From: Streptomyces microflavus
Lineage (GTDB): Bacteria; Actinomycetota; Actinomycetes; Streptomycetales; Streptomycetaceae
Direction: 5' to 3'
DNA length: 64,000 nt
Assembly (NCBI RefSeq): GCF_014650075.1
Contig: NZ_BMUG01000001.1
Location: 758,710 to 822,709 of the forward strand
Part shown: piece after piece, positions 8,508-17,938 of the stretch
Numbering within the stretch: the first letter of the stretch is position 1
Layout of the letters: every line of letters begins with the position of its first letter
The notes under the pieces: generated by a model
What the model saw: the letters and a program-made list of their open reading frames with translations, nothing else
Told to the model about the DNA's origin: nothing
Database searches by the model: none
Program-made: the position numbers and the translations under genes

Positions 8508-9716
8508 TCAGCCCTCCCGCTCACCGGCGATACCGCTGTGGCAGGCGCCATCGGCGGTCGCGCAGCGGACCGATCCGTATGCGCCGACGCCGATCGCGGC
8601 GAAGTTGCCGAGGCTCTCGGTGCCGGGTTCGAAGTAGCCGCTGTGCCCGGCGGCCCCGGCGGCCGAGACCAGCCGGGCGCCGAAGGCCGGGTCGACCGGG
8701 TCGGCACCGTGCCCGATACCGCCGAACTCCAGGTGGGGCACGTCCCGGATCCAGTCGTCCTGGTCCCGCATCGCCCAGATCCGGGCGTCGGTGTCCAGCC
8801 GCGCGGCGCTCTCGGCCCGCATGCCGGGGGATCCGGCGACCGCGATGTCGGCCACCCGGTCGGGGGTGTCGGCGGCGGCCACCCCGCACACCACGGAGCC
8901 GTAGCTGTGGCAGAACAGCGAGACGGCCGACGTGCCGGGCAGCGCCCCGACCATCGCGTTCAGCCGCAGCGCACCCTCCGCCGCGAGCCCGCCGAGCGCC
9001 GCGTCCATGCCGAGACCGGCCGGGGCGGTGTAGTCGGCCCAGGCGATGACCGCGGTACGGGTGGCGGGTGCTGCCGCGCGCTCCGCCCCGTACAGGGTCT
9101 TCGCCATGCCGACGGGCGCGGAGTTGACGCGGCGGCTCCGCTCCAGTGTGAGGAGGCTGGTGTCGACGCCCGGGACGATCACGGAGACCCGGGTGGCCCG
9201 GTCGAGGCTGCCGAACACCTCGGCGGCGCGGCCTCTCCCCGACGGGTCGAAGGCCAGGATCTGGCGGTCCTTCGCGAGCATCGACCGGAAGCGGGCCATG
9301 CGCTGGGCCGCCTCGCTGCGGCCGTCCGGCGAGAGCGCCTCGTCGTGCGTCCGCCGCTTCTCCACGGACACCGCCTTCTTCAGGGCCAGCCGGTTGGCGT
9401 GGTAGCGCAGGGTGACCGGGACGCCGTTCAGATTCCCCACGACCGAGGGGTACTTGTCGGCGAGGGCGACTTGCTGCCCGGAGGTGAGCGTGGCGAAGAA
9501 GTGGGCCATCCGATAGGCCGGCGCCCCGGCCTCGGGCAGCGAATGACCCGCTATCCGGTCCCGCGCCCAGGAGGCGAGGGCGAGCTCACGCTCCCCGTCG
9601 GCCTGGTGATGGCGTACGGCGGACCAGCCCGTGGTCGCCAGCATCACGAACACGACCGCGACGGCGAGCAGAGCGCGCCATGCGGTCAACGTGGGGGAGG
9701 AGTCGAAAGAAGTCAC
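8508..9716 (-). CDS. DUF1023 alpha/beta hydrolase, membrane-anchored paralogue
   Basis: 402 residues from the GTG at 9716; an upstream ATG at 9773 is in frame but would add an unlikely hydrophobic leader. One membrane segment lies near residues 13-32 (LLAVAVVFVMLATTGW). The catalytic elbow is FCHSYGSVVCGVAA, followed by VAGSPGMRAE. It is related along its whole length to the hydrolase at 4065-5150 but about 40 residues longer at the N-terminus. Its own promoter should lie in 9717-9812, next to the TetR gene end. Confidence 0.87.
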   Translation of the reverse strand: MTSFDSSPTLTAWRALLAVAVVFVMLATTGWSAVRHHQADGERELALASWARDRIAGHSLPEAGAPAYRMAHFFATLTSGQQVALADKYPSVVGNLNGVPVTLRYHANRLALKKAVSVEKRRTHDEALSPDGRSEAAQRMARFRSMLAKDRQILAFDPSGRGRAAEVFGSLDRATRVSVIVPGVDTSLLTLERSRRVNSAPVGMAKTLYGAERAAAPATRTAVIAWADYTAPAGLGMDAALGGLAAEGALRLNAMVGALPGTSAVSLFCHSYGSVVCGVAAADTPDRVADIAVAGSPGMRAESAARLDTDARIWAMRDQDDWIRDVPHLEFGGIGHGADPVDPAFGARLVSAAGAAGHSGYFEPGTESLGNFAAIGVGAYGSVRCATADGACHSGIAGEREG

Positions 9717-9812
9717 TGCGCCACACCCTAGGAGACGCGCGGGGATGACCGTGATCCAGGTGAGGTACATCACCCGGCTGCGAAGGATTCAACCGAAATT
9801 CTTCACACAGGG

Positions 9813-10484
9813 TCACAGACCGCCGCTGTCCGCCGCCTGCCGCCAGTCGCCCGCCAGGGCCGGGACGAGCTGGTCCAGATACTCCTCCGTGAGGTCGCGC
9901 AGCGCCTCCACGCTCGAATCGCTGCCCCGGCCCCACAGCTGGCCGGTCACCCGCATCACCCCGGAGAACGCGGCGACGGCCACCCGGGGGCGGGGGTCCC
10001 GCTCGACGTCGAGCCCTTCGCGCTCCGCGATCAGCCGGGCGATCTGGTTCTCCAGGGCGACCCCGCGCCGCATGTGGGCGGCGAGCAGGGAGGGGGTCGA
10101 CTCGATCATCTGGTACGTCCGCATATGGAGGTCCACCGTGATGACCTCCTCGATCGCCTCGCCGATGCTGCCCCAGGCGCAGAGCACCGCCCGGCGCATG
10201 GCCTCGAACGGGGCCTCGCAGGGCGGGCGGCGGCGCAGCTCCGCGATGAAGCGGGACTCGACCATGTCCTGTACCGCGAACGTGGTGTCCTCCTTGTTCG
10301 CGAAGTAGCGGAAGAAGGTGCGCTGGGAGACGTCGACCGCCTCGACGATCTCGTCGACGGTGGTCCGCTCGTACCCCTGGGTCGTGAAGAGTTCGAGGGC
10401 GGCGCGCAACAGGGCGTCACGGGTGCGCTGTTTCTTGCGCTCACGTAGTCCGGGCCGGGTGACGGCTCTCTGCCCGTGGGTCAC
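9813..10484 (-). CDS. TetR family repressor, divergent from the MFS exporter
   Basis: 223 residues from a GTG with GAGG seven bases upstream. The TetR helix-turn-helix occupies about residues 18-62 (ALLRAALELFTTQGYERTTV, then SQRTFFRYFANKED). The C-terminal ligand domain is helical and variable, as usual. It faces the exporter gene at 10600 across a 115-base region that holds a perfect palindrome, the classic layout of a TetR repressor controlling itself and a drug pump. The inducer is unknown. Confidence 0.93.
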   Translation of the reverse strand: MTHGQRAVTRPGLRERKKQRTRDALLRAALELFTTQGYERTTVDEIVEAVDVSQRTFFRYFANKEDTTFAVQDMVESRFIAELRRRPPCEAPFEAMRRAVLCAWGSIGEAIEEVITVDLHMRTYQMIESTPSLLAAHMRRGVALENQIARLIAEREGLDVERDPRPRVAVAAFSGVMRVTGQLWGRGSDSSVEALRDLTEEYLDQLVPALAGDWRQAADSGGL

Positions 10485-10538
10485 GTACCAGCCTCATTTC
10501 TGCTTGTTTGTCCAGGTCAGCTTACCTGTGAGCTACGC

Positions 10539-10551
10539 GACAGTTACTGTC
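10539..10551. promoter_or_regulatory. putative TetR operator
   Basis: GACAGTTACTGTC, a perfect inverted repeat with 6-base arms around one base, in the TetR/exporter intergenic region. It lies where the -10 of the repressor promoter would be and just upstream of the exporter -35. Further TGTC half-sites follow at 10565-10568, 10572-10575 and 10582-10585. Confidence 0.65.
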
Positions 10552-10563
10552 TTGTGAATGCGT

Positions 10564-10600
10564 TTGTCAACTGTCAGCGGCTGTCACTAGTCTCCCCGTA
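10564..10600 (+). promoter_or_regulatory. promoter of the MFS exporter, predicting a leaderless mRNA
   Basis: -35 TTGTCA (10564-10569), 18-base spacer, -10 TAGTCT (10588-10593, fits the Streptomyces TAGnnT form). Six bases later comes the A of the ATG start at 10600. No ribosome binding site precedes the ATG, consistent with transcription starting at the start codon. On the opposite strand TTGACA (10570-10565) is a good -35 for the repressor gene, back to back with this one. Confidence 0.6.
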
Positions 10601-12219
10601 TGACTAGTCAGACCACCGTCGAGAAGGCGCCTCGGGAACCGGAAGACGGCCCCGTACCCGCCGCGGCCAAGGGGCTTCGCGGCCACCCCTGGCTGACCCT
10701 GTTCGCCGTCGCCATCGGCGTGATGATGGTCGCGCTCGACGGCACGATCGTCGCCATCGCGAACCCCGCCATCCAGAAGGACCTCGGCGCCACACTCGCC
10801 GACGTCCAGTGGATCACCAACGGCTATCTGCTCGCCCTCGCGGTCGCCCTGATCACCGCGGGCAAGCTCGGTGACCGCTTCGGCCACCGGCAGACCTTCC
10901 TGATCGGCATCGCGGGCTTCGCGGTCTCCTCCGCCGCGATCGGCTTCTCCAAGGAGATCGGCCTGGTCGTCCTCTTCCGGGTGCTCCAGGGACTCTTCGG
11001 CGCGCTGCTGATGCCGGCCGCGCTCGGCCTGCTGCGGGCCACCTTCCCCGCCGAGAAGCTGAACATGGCGATCGGCATCTGGGGCATGGTCATCGGCGCG
11101 TCCACCGCGGGCGGCCCCATCGTCGGCGGTCTGCTCGTCGAGCACGTCTCCTGGCAGTCGGTGTTCTTCATCAACGTGCCGGTCGGCATCGTCGCGCTCA
11201 TCTTCGGCCTGGTGATCCTCAAGGACCACCGAGCCGCCAACGCGCCGCGCTCCTTCGACATCCTCGGCATCGTGCTGCTCTCGGGCGCGATGTTCTCCCT
11301 CATCTGGGGCATCATCAAGGCCGGTGAGTCCTGGGGCTGGGGCGGCGGCTGGACCTGGTTCTTCCTTGGCCTCGCCATCGCGCTCTTCCTCGCCTTCGGC
11401 CTCTGGCAGACACGGGTACGGGAGCCGCTCGTTCCGCTCGCGATGTTCCGCTCCATCCCGTTGACGGCCGGCACCATCCTCATGGTGCTGATGGCGTTCG
11501 CCTTCATGGGCGGCCTCTTCTTCGTGACGTTCTTCCTCCAGGGCGTCCACGGTCTGAGCCCGGTCGACAGCGGCCTGCACCTGCTGCCGCTGACGGCCAT
11601 GATGATCGTCTCCTCGCCGGTCGCCGGTCTGCTGATCACCAAGTTCGGCCCCCGCGTCCCGCTGGTCGGCGGCATGGTCTGCACGGCCACCGCCATGTTC
11701 GGCATGACGACGCTCAGCGAGTCCACCGGCACCTTCGCGATGTCCCTCTGGTTCGCCCTGCTCGGCTGCGGGCTCGCCCCGGTCATGGTCGGCGCCACCG
11801 AGGTCATCGTCGGCAACGCGCCCCTGGAGCTGTCCGGCGTGGCCGGCGGCCTCCAGCAGGCCGCCATGCAGGTCGGCGGGGCGCTCGGCACCGCCGTCCT
11901 CGGCGCGGTCATGTCCTCCAAGGTCAGCTCGGAGTTCGCGGGCAACTGGACGGACGCGGGCCTGCCCGGCACGCCCGATCCGAAGCTGGAGGAGGCCGCC
12001 GAGTTCGGCATGGTCCCCGCCGACGCGCTCGCCAAGGCCCCCGGCATGACGCCGGACGTCATCGACACCATCGGCGGCGTCATCCACGACACGTTCATGT
12101 CCGGCATGGGCCTGGCCTTCACCGTCGCGGGCTGTGTCGCCGTCGTCGCGGCCCTGGTCGCCACCCTCACCAAGCGCGGCGCGAACGCCGAGGCGGGTGC
12201 CGGAGTCGGTCACATCTGA
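10600..12219 (+). CDS. MFS drug exporter, DHA2 family (14 TM)
   Basis: 539 residues with 14 predicted membrane helices, the size and pattern of EmrB/QacA-type proton antiporters. Motif A (GKLGDRFGHRQ, residues about 88-98) and the DHA2 helix-1 motif (LDGTIVAIANPAIQ) are clear. No ribosome binding site is visible and the ATG coincides with the predicted transcription start. Controlled most likely by the divergent TetR protein. It ends 63 bases before a strong terminator hairpin. Substrates are unknown. Confidence 0.94.
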   Translation: MTSQTTVEKAPREPEDGPVPAAAKGLRGHPWLTLFAVAIGVMMVALDGTIVAIANPAIQKDLGATLADVQWITNGYLLALAVALITAGKLGDRFGHRQTFLIGIAGFAVSSAAIGFSKEIGLVVLFRVLQGLFGALLMPAALGLLRATFPAEKLNMAIGIWGMVIGASTAGGPIVGGLLVEHVSWQSVFFINVPVGIVALIFGLVILKDHRAANAPRSFDILGIVLLSGAMFSLIWGIIKAGESWGWGGGWTWFFLGLAIALFLAFGLWQTRVREPLVPLAMFRSIPLTAGTILMVLMAFAFMGGLFFVTFFLQGVHGLSPVDSGLHLLPLTAMMIVSSPVAGLLITKFGPRVPLVGGMVCTATAMFGMTTLSESTGTFAMSLWFALLGCGLAPVMVGATEVIVGNAPLELSGVAGGLQQAAMQVGGALGTAVLGAVMSSKVSSEFAGNWTDAGLPGTPDPKLEEAAEFGMVPADALAKAPGMTPDVIDTIGGVIHDTFMSGMGLAFTVAGCVAVVAALVATLTKRGANAEAGAGVGHI

Positions 12220-12282
12220 CACCCCCTCACGAGGGTTGATGTCTCCCCCGCCCGGGGGAAACGCGTCAACACAGCGCACGTC

Positions 12283-12314
12283 ACAGCCCCGCCGAACCCT
12301 TTCGGCGGGGCTGT
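12283..12314 (+). terminator. terminator of the MFS exporter gene
   Basis: Perfect 14-base-pair stem (12283-12296 with 12301-12314) around the loop CCCT. GC-rich, with no T-run, as is usual in Streptomyces. Confidence 0.8.
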
Positions 12315-12438
12315 CGCCTATCAGGGTGGCGTGGACCGCCCACCTCTTCCCCGGGAGCTGCCGCGCTGGTCAGGGTGGGCAGGACAGCGCAACGCGCCAC
12401 CATCCGGCGCGGCGCACGACCACGGGGGTTGATCCACC

Positions 12439-12858
12439 ATGCGCACAACCACGCGTACGAACCGCACGACCGCTCTCGCCGCAGGCCTGGCCGTCACCGC
12501 ACTCACCGCACTGATCCCGCAGGCGCTCGCCCAGGACCGGCTCGCCGCCGCCCCGGAGGCGACCTCGGACGTCCGGCTCGGCACCTGCGAGGCGGGCCGG
12601 CTCTGCCTCTGGAAGAAGCCCGACTTCACGGGCGCCCGGCAGACGTACGAACTCTCCACCGTCGACATCGAGAGCTGCACCCCGCTGCCGAAGGGCGGCG
12701 ACGCCCAGTCCCTCGCCAACCGCACCGGACGGCCCGTCACCACCTACCAGTCGGCCGAGTGCGCGGAGACGGGCGAGTTCGAGACGTACCCGGGCGGCGG
12801 GACCTGGCTGCCCCGTTCCCCGTACCAGGTACGGGCGTTCAAGATCTGGGAGAACTAG
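12439..12858 (+). CDS. secreted peptidase inhibitor family I36-like protein
   Basis: 139 residues: an Ala-rich signal peptide (about residues 1-31, cleavage near ALA-QDR), then a small beta-rich domain with the I36/beta-gamma-crystallin pattern (CEAGRLCLWKKPDFTGARQ, YQSAEC) and four cysteines suitable for two disulphides. Family members such as the Streptomyces metalloproteinase inhibitor block extracellular proteases, but many homologues are uncharacterised. A GGGGGTTG site precedes the ATG. It is monocistronic between two terminators. Confidence 0.85.
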   Translation: MRTTTRTNRTTALAAGLAVTALTALIPQALAQDRLAAAPEATSDVRLGTCEAGRLCLWKKPDFTGARQTYELSTVDIESCTPLPKGGDAQSLANRTGRPVTTYQSAECAETGEFETYPGGGTWLPRSPYQVRAFKIWEN

Positions 12859-12876
12859 CCGGGGCGTCCTGACACG

Positions 12877-12914
12877 CCGAAGGGCGGCGACGCACTCGCG
12901 CCACCGCCCTTCGG
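12877..12914. terminator. bidirectional terminator between the I36 gene and aceE
   Basis: CCGAAGGGCGG (12877-12887) is an exact reverse complement of CCGCCCTTCGG (12904-12914). It sits between two convergent genes 67 bases apart and can serve both. Confidence 0.75.
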
Positions 12915-12925
12915 AACCACTCTGT

Positions 12926-15658
12926 TTACGCGTCGCCGCCCGCCGCGCCCGGATCGGCCGCGGCCACATCCAGGAGGTCGTAACGGTCCAGCGCCGTCTT
13001 CAGGGAGGACCGGTCGATCTTCCCCTCCTTCGCGAGCTCGGTGAGCACCGCGAGGACGATCGACTGCGCGTCGATGTGGAAGAACCGGCGGGCCGCACCA
13101 CGGGTGTCGGCGAAGCCGAAGCCGTCCGCACCCAGCGACTGGTACGCACCGGGCACCCAGCGCGCGATCTGGTCCGGCACCGAGCGCATCCAGTCCGAGA
13201 CCGCCACGAACGGGCCCCCGGCCCCTTCCAGCTTCCGCGTCACGTACGGGACGCGCTGCTCCTCCTCCGGGTGGAGCAGGTTGTACCGCTCCACGTCCAC
13301 GGCCTCGCGCCGCAGCTCGTTCCAGGAGGTCGCCGACCAGACGTCCGCCTTGACGTTCCACTCCTCGGCGAGGATCCGCTGCGCCTCGACGGCCCACGGG
13401 ACCGCCACACCGGACGCAAGGATCTGCGCCGGGATCTCGCCCGCCTCGCCCTGCTTGAAGCGGTAGACACCCTTGAGGATGCCGTCCACGTCGACGTTCT
13501 CGGGCTCGGCCGGGTGCTGGATCGGCTCGTTGTAGACGGTGAGGTAGTAGAAGACGTCCTCGTTCGCCTCGCCGTACATCCGGCGCAGCCCGTCCTGCAT
13601 GATGTGCGCGATCTCGTACCCGAAGGCCGGGTCGTAGGCGACGCAGCCCGGGTTGGTCGAGGCGAGCAGCTGCGAGTGGCCGTCCGCGTGCTGGAGGCCC
13701 TCACCGGTCAGCGTCGTACGCCCGGCGGTCGCACCCAGCACGAAACCGCGCGCGAGCTGGTCGGCCATCTGCCAGAACTGGTCACCGGTGCGCTGGAACC
13801 CGAACATCGAGTAGAAGACGTACACCGGGATCAGCGGCTCGCCGTGCGTCGCGTACGCCGAACCGGCGGCGATCAGCGAGGCCGTACAGCCCGCCTCGGA
13901 GATGCCGTCGTGCAGCATCTGACCCGTCGGCGACTCCTTGTACGCGAGCAGCAGATCGCGGTCGACCGCCTCGTACTGCTGGCCCAGCGGGTTGTAGATC
14001 TTCGCGCTCGGGAAGAACGCGTCCATGCCGAACGTGCGGTACTCATCGGGCGCGATCAGCACGAACCGCTTGCCGATCTCCTTGTCCCGCATGAGGTCCT
14101 TGAGGATGCGGACGAACGCCATGGTCGTGGCGATCGACTGCTGACCCGAACCCTTCTTCGCAGCCGCGTATGTCTTCTCCACGGGCTGCGGCAGGGGCTT
14201 CGCACGCACCACCCGGGTCGGCACATAGCCGCCCAGACCGTTGCGGCGGTCGTGCATGTACTGGATCTCCTCCGAGTCGCGGCCCGGGTGGTAGTAGGGC
14301 GGGTAGCCCTCGTCCAGCTGCTTGTCGGTGATCGGGATGTGCAGCCGGTCGCGGAACCGCTTGAGGTCCTCGACCGTGAGCTTCTTCATCTGGTGGGTCG
14401 CGTTGCGGCCCTCGAAGTTCGGCCCCAGCGTCCAGCCCTTGACCGTCTGCGCGAGGATCACGGTCGGCTGGCCCTTGTGCGCCTTGGCCGCCGCGTAGGC
14501 CGCGTACACCTTCTTGTGGTCGTGCCCGCCGCGTCCCAGGTGCAGGATCTGCTGGTCGGTCATGTCCTTGACCATGTCGCGCAGCCGCGGGTCGTCACCG
14601 AAGAAGTGCTCGCGGATGTACGAGCCGGTCTCGGTGGCGTACGTCTGGAACTGCCCGTCCGGCGTGGTGTTCAGCTTGTTGACCAGGATGCCCGTGCGGT
14701 CCTGCGCCAGCAGCGGGTCCCAGGAACGGTCCCAGACCAGCTTGATGACGTTCCAGCCGGCGCCCCGGAACTGCGACTCCAGCTCCTGGATGATCTTGCC
14801 GTTGCCGCGCACAGGACCGTCGAGGCGCTGCAGGTTGCAGTTGACGACGAAGGTCAGGTTGTCCAGACCCTCACGCGCGGCGATGGAGAGCTGGCCCAGC
14901 GACTCGGGCTCGTCCATCTCGCCGTCGCCCAGATAGGCCCAGACGTGCGACTTGGAGGTGTCGGCGATACCGCGCGCCTCCATGTAGCGGTTCATCCGCG
15001 CCTGGTAGATCGCGCCGAGCGGGCCGAGACCCATCGAGACGGTCGGGAACTCCCAGAAGTCCGGCATCAGCCGCGGGTGCGGGTAGCTGGAAAGACCGTT
15101 CGGGGCCTTCGACTTCTCCTGGCGGAACGCGTCGAGCTGCGCCTCGCTCAGCCGGTCGAGCAGGAACGCGCGGGCGTAGATCCCCGGGGACGCGTGCCCC
15201 TGGAAGAAGATCTGGTCGCCGCCGTCGCCCTGGTCCTTGCCGCGGAAGAAGTGGTTGAAGCCCACGTCGTACAGCGAGGCGGAGGAGGCGAAGGTGGCGA
15301 TGTGGCCGCCGACGCCGATTCCGGGACGCTGCGCCCGGGAGACCATCACGGCCGCGTTCCAGCGGGTCGCGTTGAGAACCTTGCGCTCGATCTCCTCGTC
15401 GCCGGGGAAGAACGGCTCGTCCTTCGTGGCGATCGTGTTCACGTAGTCCGTGCTGCGCATCTCCGGCACGGCGACGCGCTTCTCGCGCGCGCGCTCGATG
15501 AGCCGGAGCATGAGGTAGCGGGCCCGCTCACGGCCTCGCTCGTCGACGGCGGCGTCGAGGGAGTCGAGCCATTCCTGGGTCTCTTCGGGATCAAAATCCG
15601 GGACCTGGCTCGGAAGGCCGCCAATGATGATCGGGTTGCGATCGGATCCGGAAGCCAC
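12926..15658 (-). CDS. aceE: pyruvate dehydrogenase E1 component (homodimeric)
   Basis: 910-residue thiamine-diphosphate enzyme that decarboxylates pyruvate and acetylates the lipoyl domain of E2 in the pyruvate dehydrogenase complex. The ThDP motif is seen as [10 protein letters not shown] followed by [14 protein letters not shown]; the transketolase-like central domain and C-terminal domain are full length. The start is a GTG with AAGGA five bases upstream. As in other actinobacteria, no E2 or E3 gene adjoins it; the neighbours DUF3052 and ahpE on the opposite strand match the order in Mycobacterium tuberculosis (aceE, Rv2239c, ahpE, from memory). Confidence 0.97.
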   Translation of the reverse strand: MASGSDRNPIIIGGLPSQVPDFDPEETQEWLDSLDAAVDERGRERARYLMLRLIERAREKRVAVPEMRSTDYVNTIATKDEPFFPGDEEIERKVLNATRWNAAVMVSRAQRPGIGVGGHIATFASSASLYDVGFNHFFRGKDQGDGGDQIFFQGHASPGIYARAFLLDRLSEAQLDAFRQEKSKAPNGLSSYPHPRLMPDFWEFPTVSMGLGPLGAIYQARMNRYMEARGIADTSKSHVWAYLGDGEMDEPESLGQLSIAAREGLDNLTFVVNCNLQRLDGPVRGNGKIIQELESQFRGAGWNVIKLVWDRSWDPLLAQDRTGILVNKLNTTPDGQFQTYATETGSYIREHFFGDDPRLRDMVKDMTDQQILHLGRGGHDHKKVYAAYAAAKAHKGQPTVILAQTVKGWTLGPNFEGRNATHQMKKLTVEDLKRFRDRLHIPITDKQLDEGYPPYYHPGRDSEEIQYMHDRRNGLGGYVPTRVVRAKPLPQPVEKTYAAAKKGSGQQSIATTMAFVRILKDLMRDKEIGKRFVLIAPDEYRTFGMDAFFPSAKIYNPLGQQYEAVDRDLLLAYKESPTGQMLHDGISEAGCTASLIAAGSAYATHGEPLIPVYVFYSMFGFQRTGDQFWQMADQLARGFVLGATAGRTTLTGEGLQHADGHSQLLASTNPGCVAYDPAFGYEIAHIMQDGLRRMYGEANEDVFYYLTVYNEPIQHPAEPENVDVDGILKGVYRFKQGEAGEIPAQILASGVAVPWAVEAQRILAEEWNVKADVWSATSWNELRREAVDVERYNLLHPEEEQRVPYVTRKLEGAGGPFVAVSDWMRSVPDQIARWVPGAYQSLGADGFGFADTRGAARRFFHIDAQSIVLAVLTELAKEGKIDRSSLKTALDRYDLLDVAAADPGAAGGDA

Positions 15659-16166
15659 ACTGTTCCTTCGCTGTTCGGTGGTGCTCTGCGGGGTCTGTTA
15701 CGGGGAACGTACCCCCGGGACAACTGTGTGTGCGCCGTCTCCATCGTGCTACCGCGGGGGCCCGGACGTCATCTCTACCGTGGGGTAACCCCGAGGTTCC
15801 GAAATTTCCTCGGCGGGGCACGAGTATGGGCAGTACGCGGCGGGGTACGGGCAAACCGCAACCTTACGCCCAAGCCGTCCAAGCGTTCCCAAAGGCTGTT
15901 CGACTCCGATTGGCGGAGCGAAACGGCATAAGCTGAGGAAGGACGTAAACGGATGGGGTGACCTTGCGGAAGCCCCGGAGGGACAGGCCCGAGCCCCGGC
16001 AGAGACAGGCCGGAGCTTGCGGTGACGTGGCAGGGAACGTCACCGTTTAGGCGGTCTCGGACGCCGGGTACTTGCGCGATTCGCCGGGCCCGTGTGGACT
16101 ACGGCCTACGCCCCGCGCACGCGCGTGGCTGCAGCATTTTCCGAAGACATGATCAGGAGGCAACCC
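15659..16166. promoter_or_regulatory. 508-base divergent region between aceE and the DUF3052 gene
   Basis: No convincing gene. It holds GGGGTAACCCC at 15782-15792, CCGAGG/CCTCGG arms at 15791-15796 and 15808-15813, and a 9-base-pair inverted repeat with an 8-base loop at 16020-16045 (arms CGGTGACGT and ACGTCACCG). The hairpin lies 121 bases upstream of the DUF3052 start and may be an operator or mRNA structure. Both divergent promoters must lie here; I cannot place them with certainty. Confidence 0.5.
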
Positions 16167-16604
16167 GTGAGCGCGACCGCGGACCACGCGGAGGAGCGGA
16201 CCAACCCGGCAGCACGCCTGGGGTTCGAGCCCGGACAAGTGGTCCAGGAGATCGGCTACGACGAAGACGTCGAGCTGGAGCTCCGTGAGGGCATTGAGGC
16301 CACTACCGGCCAGGAACTCGTCGACGAGGAGTACGACGACGTCGCTGACGTCGTCCTGCTCTGGTTCCGCGACGAGGACGGCGACCTTACGGACGCGCTG
16401 GTGGATGCCATTGGTCTGCTCGAGGACGGCGGTACGGTCTGGCTGATGACGCCGAAGACCGGCCGTGACGGATACGTCGAACCGAGCGACATCAATGAGG
16501 CTGCCCAGACGGCCGGTCTCGCCCAGACCAAGAGCATCAGCGCGGGCAAGGACTGGACGGGCAGCCGTCTGGTCACCCCCAAGGGGGCCAAGGCCAAGCG
16601 CTGA
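16167..16604 (+). CDS. DUF3052 family protein
   Basis: 145 residues. The GTG at 16167 has a perfect CAGGAGG six bases upstream; a longer in-frame start at 16092 lacks one. Acidic alpha/beta protein with the family signature LGFEPGQVVQEIGYDEDVE and DVVLLWFRDEDGDL. Every actinobacterium I recall has one copy near aceE; its function is unknown, though homologues lie beside ahpE too. Conserved position suggests a link to central carbon or redox metabolism, which is inference only. Confidence 0.92.
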   Translation: MSATADHAEERTNPAARLGFEPGQVVQEIGYDEDVELELREGIEATTGQELVDEEYDDVADVVLLWFRDEDGDLTDALVDAIGLLEDGGTVWLMTPKTGRDGYVEPSDINEAAQTAGLAQTKSISAGKDWTGSRLVTPKGAKAKR

Positions 16605-16625
16605 ACCACTCGCTACACCACCCGG

Positions 16626-16660
16626 GGCCCCCGATGGCGCATCACACGCTGCCGGGGGCC
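16626..16660 (+). terminator. probable terminator after DUF3052
   Basis: GGCCCCCG (16626-16633) pairs with CGGGGGCC (16653-16660) across a 19-base loop that can pair further. It lies 22 bases after the stop codon. Confidence 0.55.
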
Positions 16661-16765
16661 TTCGTACGTCCCCTTCCGGCCGTGCGTAGGGTGGAGTCAC
16701 CCGGACGGACGGACACGTACGTACGGAACCGGGGAAGCGAGAAGCGGCGAAGGGAAACCTGTTCC

Positions 16766-17224
16766 ATGGCGATCGAGGTCGGCACCGAGGCCCCGGATTT
16801 CGAACTCAGGGACAACCACGGCCGGACCGTGCGGCTCGCGGACTTCCGGGGCGAGAAGAACGTGGTGCTGCTCTTCTACCCGTTCGCCTTCACCGGGGTC
16901 TGCACGGGTGAGCTGTGCGCCCTCCGCGACGAGCTGCCCCGCTTCGAGAACGCCGACACCCAGCTGCTCGCGGTCTCCAACGACTCCATCCACACCCTGC
17001 GCGTCTTCGCCGAGCAGGAGGGCCTCGAATACCCGCTGCTCTCCGACTTCTGGCCGCACGGCGAGACCTCGCGGGCCTACGGCGTCTTCGACGAGGACAA
17101 GGGCTGCGCGGTGCGCGGCACCTTCATCATCGACAAGGCGGGCACCGTCCGCTGGAGCGTCGTCAACGGCCTGCCGGACGCGCGGGACCTGAACGACTAC
17201 GTGAAGGCGCTGGAAGCGCTCTGA
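16766..17224 (+). CDS. ahpE: peroxiredoxin AhpE
   Basis: 152-residue thiol peroxidase that reduces hydroperoxides and peroxynitrite. The peroxidatic Cys46 sits in YPFAFTGVC, the AhpE form of the PxxxTxxC motif; a second Cys51 follows closely and another lies near residue 113. The ATG at 16766 begins the conserved MAIEVGTEAPDF; the longer in-frame start is in spacer. A TAGGGT (16687-16692) could be the -10 of its own promoter. Position next to DUF3052 and aceE supports orthology with mycobacterial AhpE. Confidence 0.92.
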   Translation: MAIEVGTEAPDFELRDNHGRTVRLADFRGEKNVVLLFYPFAFTGVCTGELCALRDELPRFENADTQLLAVSNDSIHTLRVFAEQEGLEYPLLSDFWPHGETSRAYGVFDEDKGCAVRGTFIIDKAGTVRWSVVNGLPDARDLNDYVKALEAL

Positions 17225-17242
17225 GACGATCTCCTGGCGACG

Positions 17243-17269
17243 CCCGGCCAAAAGCCTGTTTTGGCCGGG
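17243..17269 (+). terminator. terminator of ahpE
   Basis: Perfect 11-base-pair stem CCCGGCCAAAA / TTTTGGCCGGG with loop GCCTG, 18 bases after the stop codon. Confidence 0.75.
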
Positions 17270-17362
17270 AACCGGTCACTAGGATCCAATCGTTGATCCG
17301 ATGCCAACGAACGACGGGGACGCTGGTGTCTGCCGGCCCCTGAGAAAACTACTGGAGGACTC

Positions 17363-17938
17363 GTGGGAGTCAGCCTCAGCAAGGGCGGCAACGTCTCGCT
17401 GACCAAGGCCGCGCCCAACCTGACCGCGGTCATCGTCGGTCTGGGCTGGGACGCCCGCACCACCACCGGCGGCGACTTCGACCTCGACGCCAGCGCGCTG
17501 CTGGCGAACGCCGAGGGCAAGGTCGCGGCGGACGGCAATTTCGTCTTCTTCAACAACCTGAAGAGCCCCGACGGCTCCGTCGAGCACACCGGTGACAACC
17601 TCACCGGTGAGGGCGAGGGCGACGACGAGGTCATCAAGGTGAACCTCGCCGGTGTCCCGGCCGATGTCGACAAGATCGTCTTCCCGGTCTCGATCTACGA
17701 GGCCGAGAGCCGCCAGCAGAGCTTCGGCCAGGTCCGCAACGCGTACATCCGCGTGGTGAACCAGGCCGACAACACCGAGCTCGCCCGCTACGACCTGAGC
17801 GAGGACGCCTCGACGGAGACCGCGATGGTCTTCGGCGAGCTCTACCGCAACGGTGCCGAGTGGAAGTTCCGTGCCATCGGCCAGGGCTACGCCTCGGGCC
17901 TGCGCGGCATCGCGCAGGACTTCGGCGTCAACGTCTGA
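17363..17938 (+). CDS. terD: TerD family stress protein, copy 1
   Basis: 191 residues, GTG start with GGAGG upstream. Complete TerD fold with the calcium-binding acidic segments [10 protein letters not shown] and [12 protein letters not shown], plus the C-terminal [20 protein letters not shown] signature. Cytoplasmic; in Streptomyces TerD proteins bind calcium and affect differentiation and resistance to stress and tellurite. It is first in the Ter block, separated from copy 2 by a terminator-like hairpin, so the two copies can be expressed separately. The two copies share about 75% of their residues by eye. Confidence 0.95.
   Translation: MGVSLSKGGNVSLTKAAPNLTAVIVGLGWDARTTTGGDFDLDASALLANAEGKVAADGNFVFFNNLKSPDGSVEHTGDNLTGEGEGDDEVIKVNLAGVPADVDKIVFPVSIYEAESRQQSFGQVRNAYIRVVNQADNTELARYDLSEDASTETAMVFGELYRNGAEWKFRAIGQGYASGLRGIAQDFGVNV

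Noticed and set aside
13076..15931. Very long open frame on the + strand opposite aceE (951 codons)
   Set aside because: Arg/Val/Leu-rich antisense of a highly conserved gene; no domain and typical of high-GC shadow frames.
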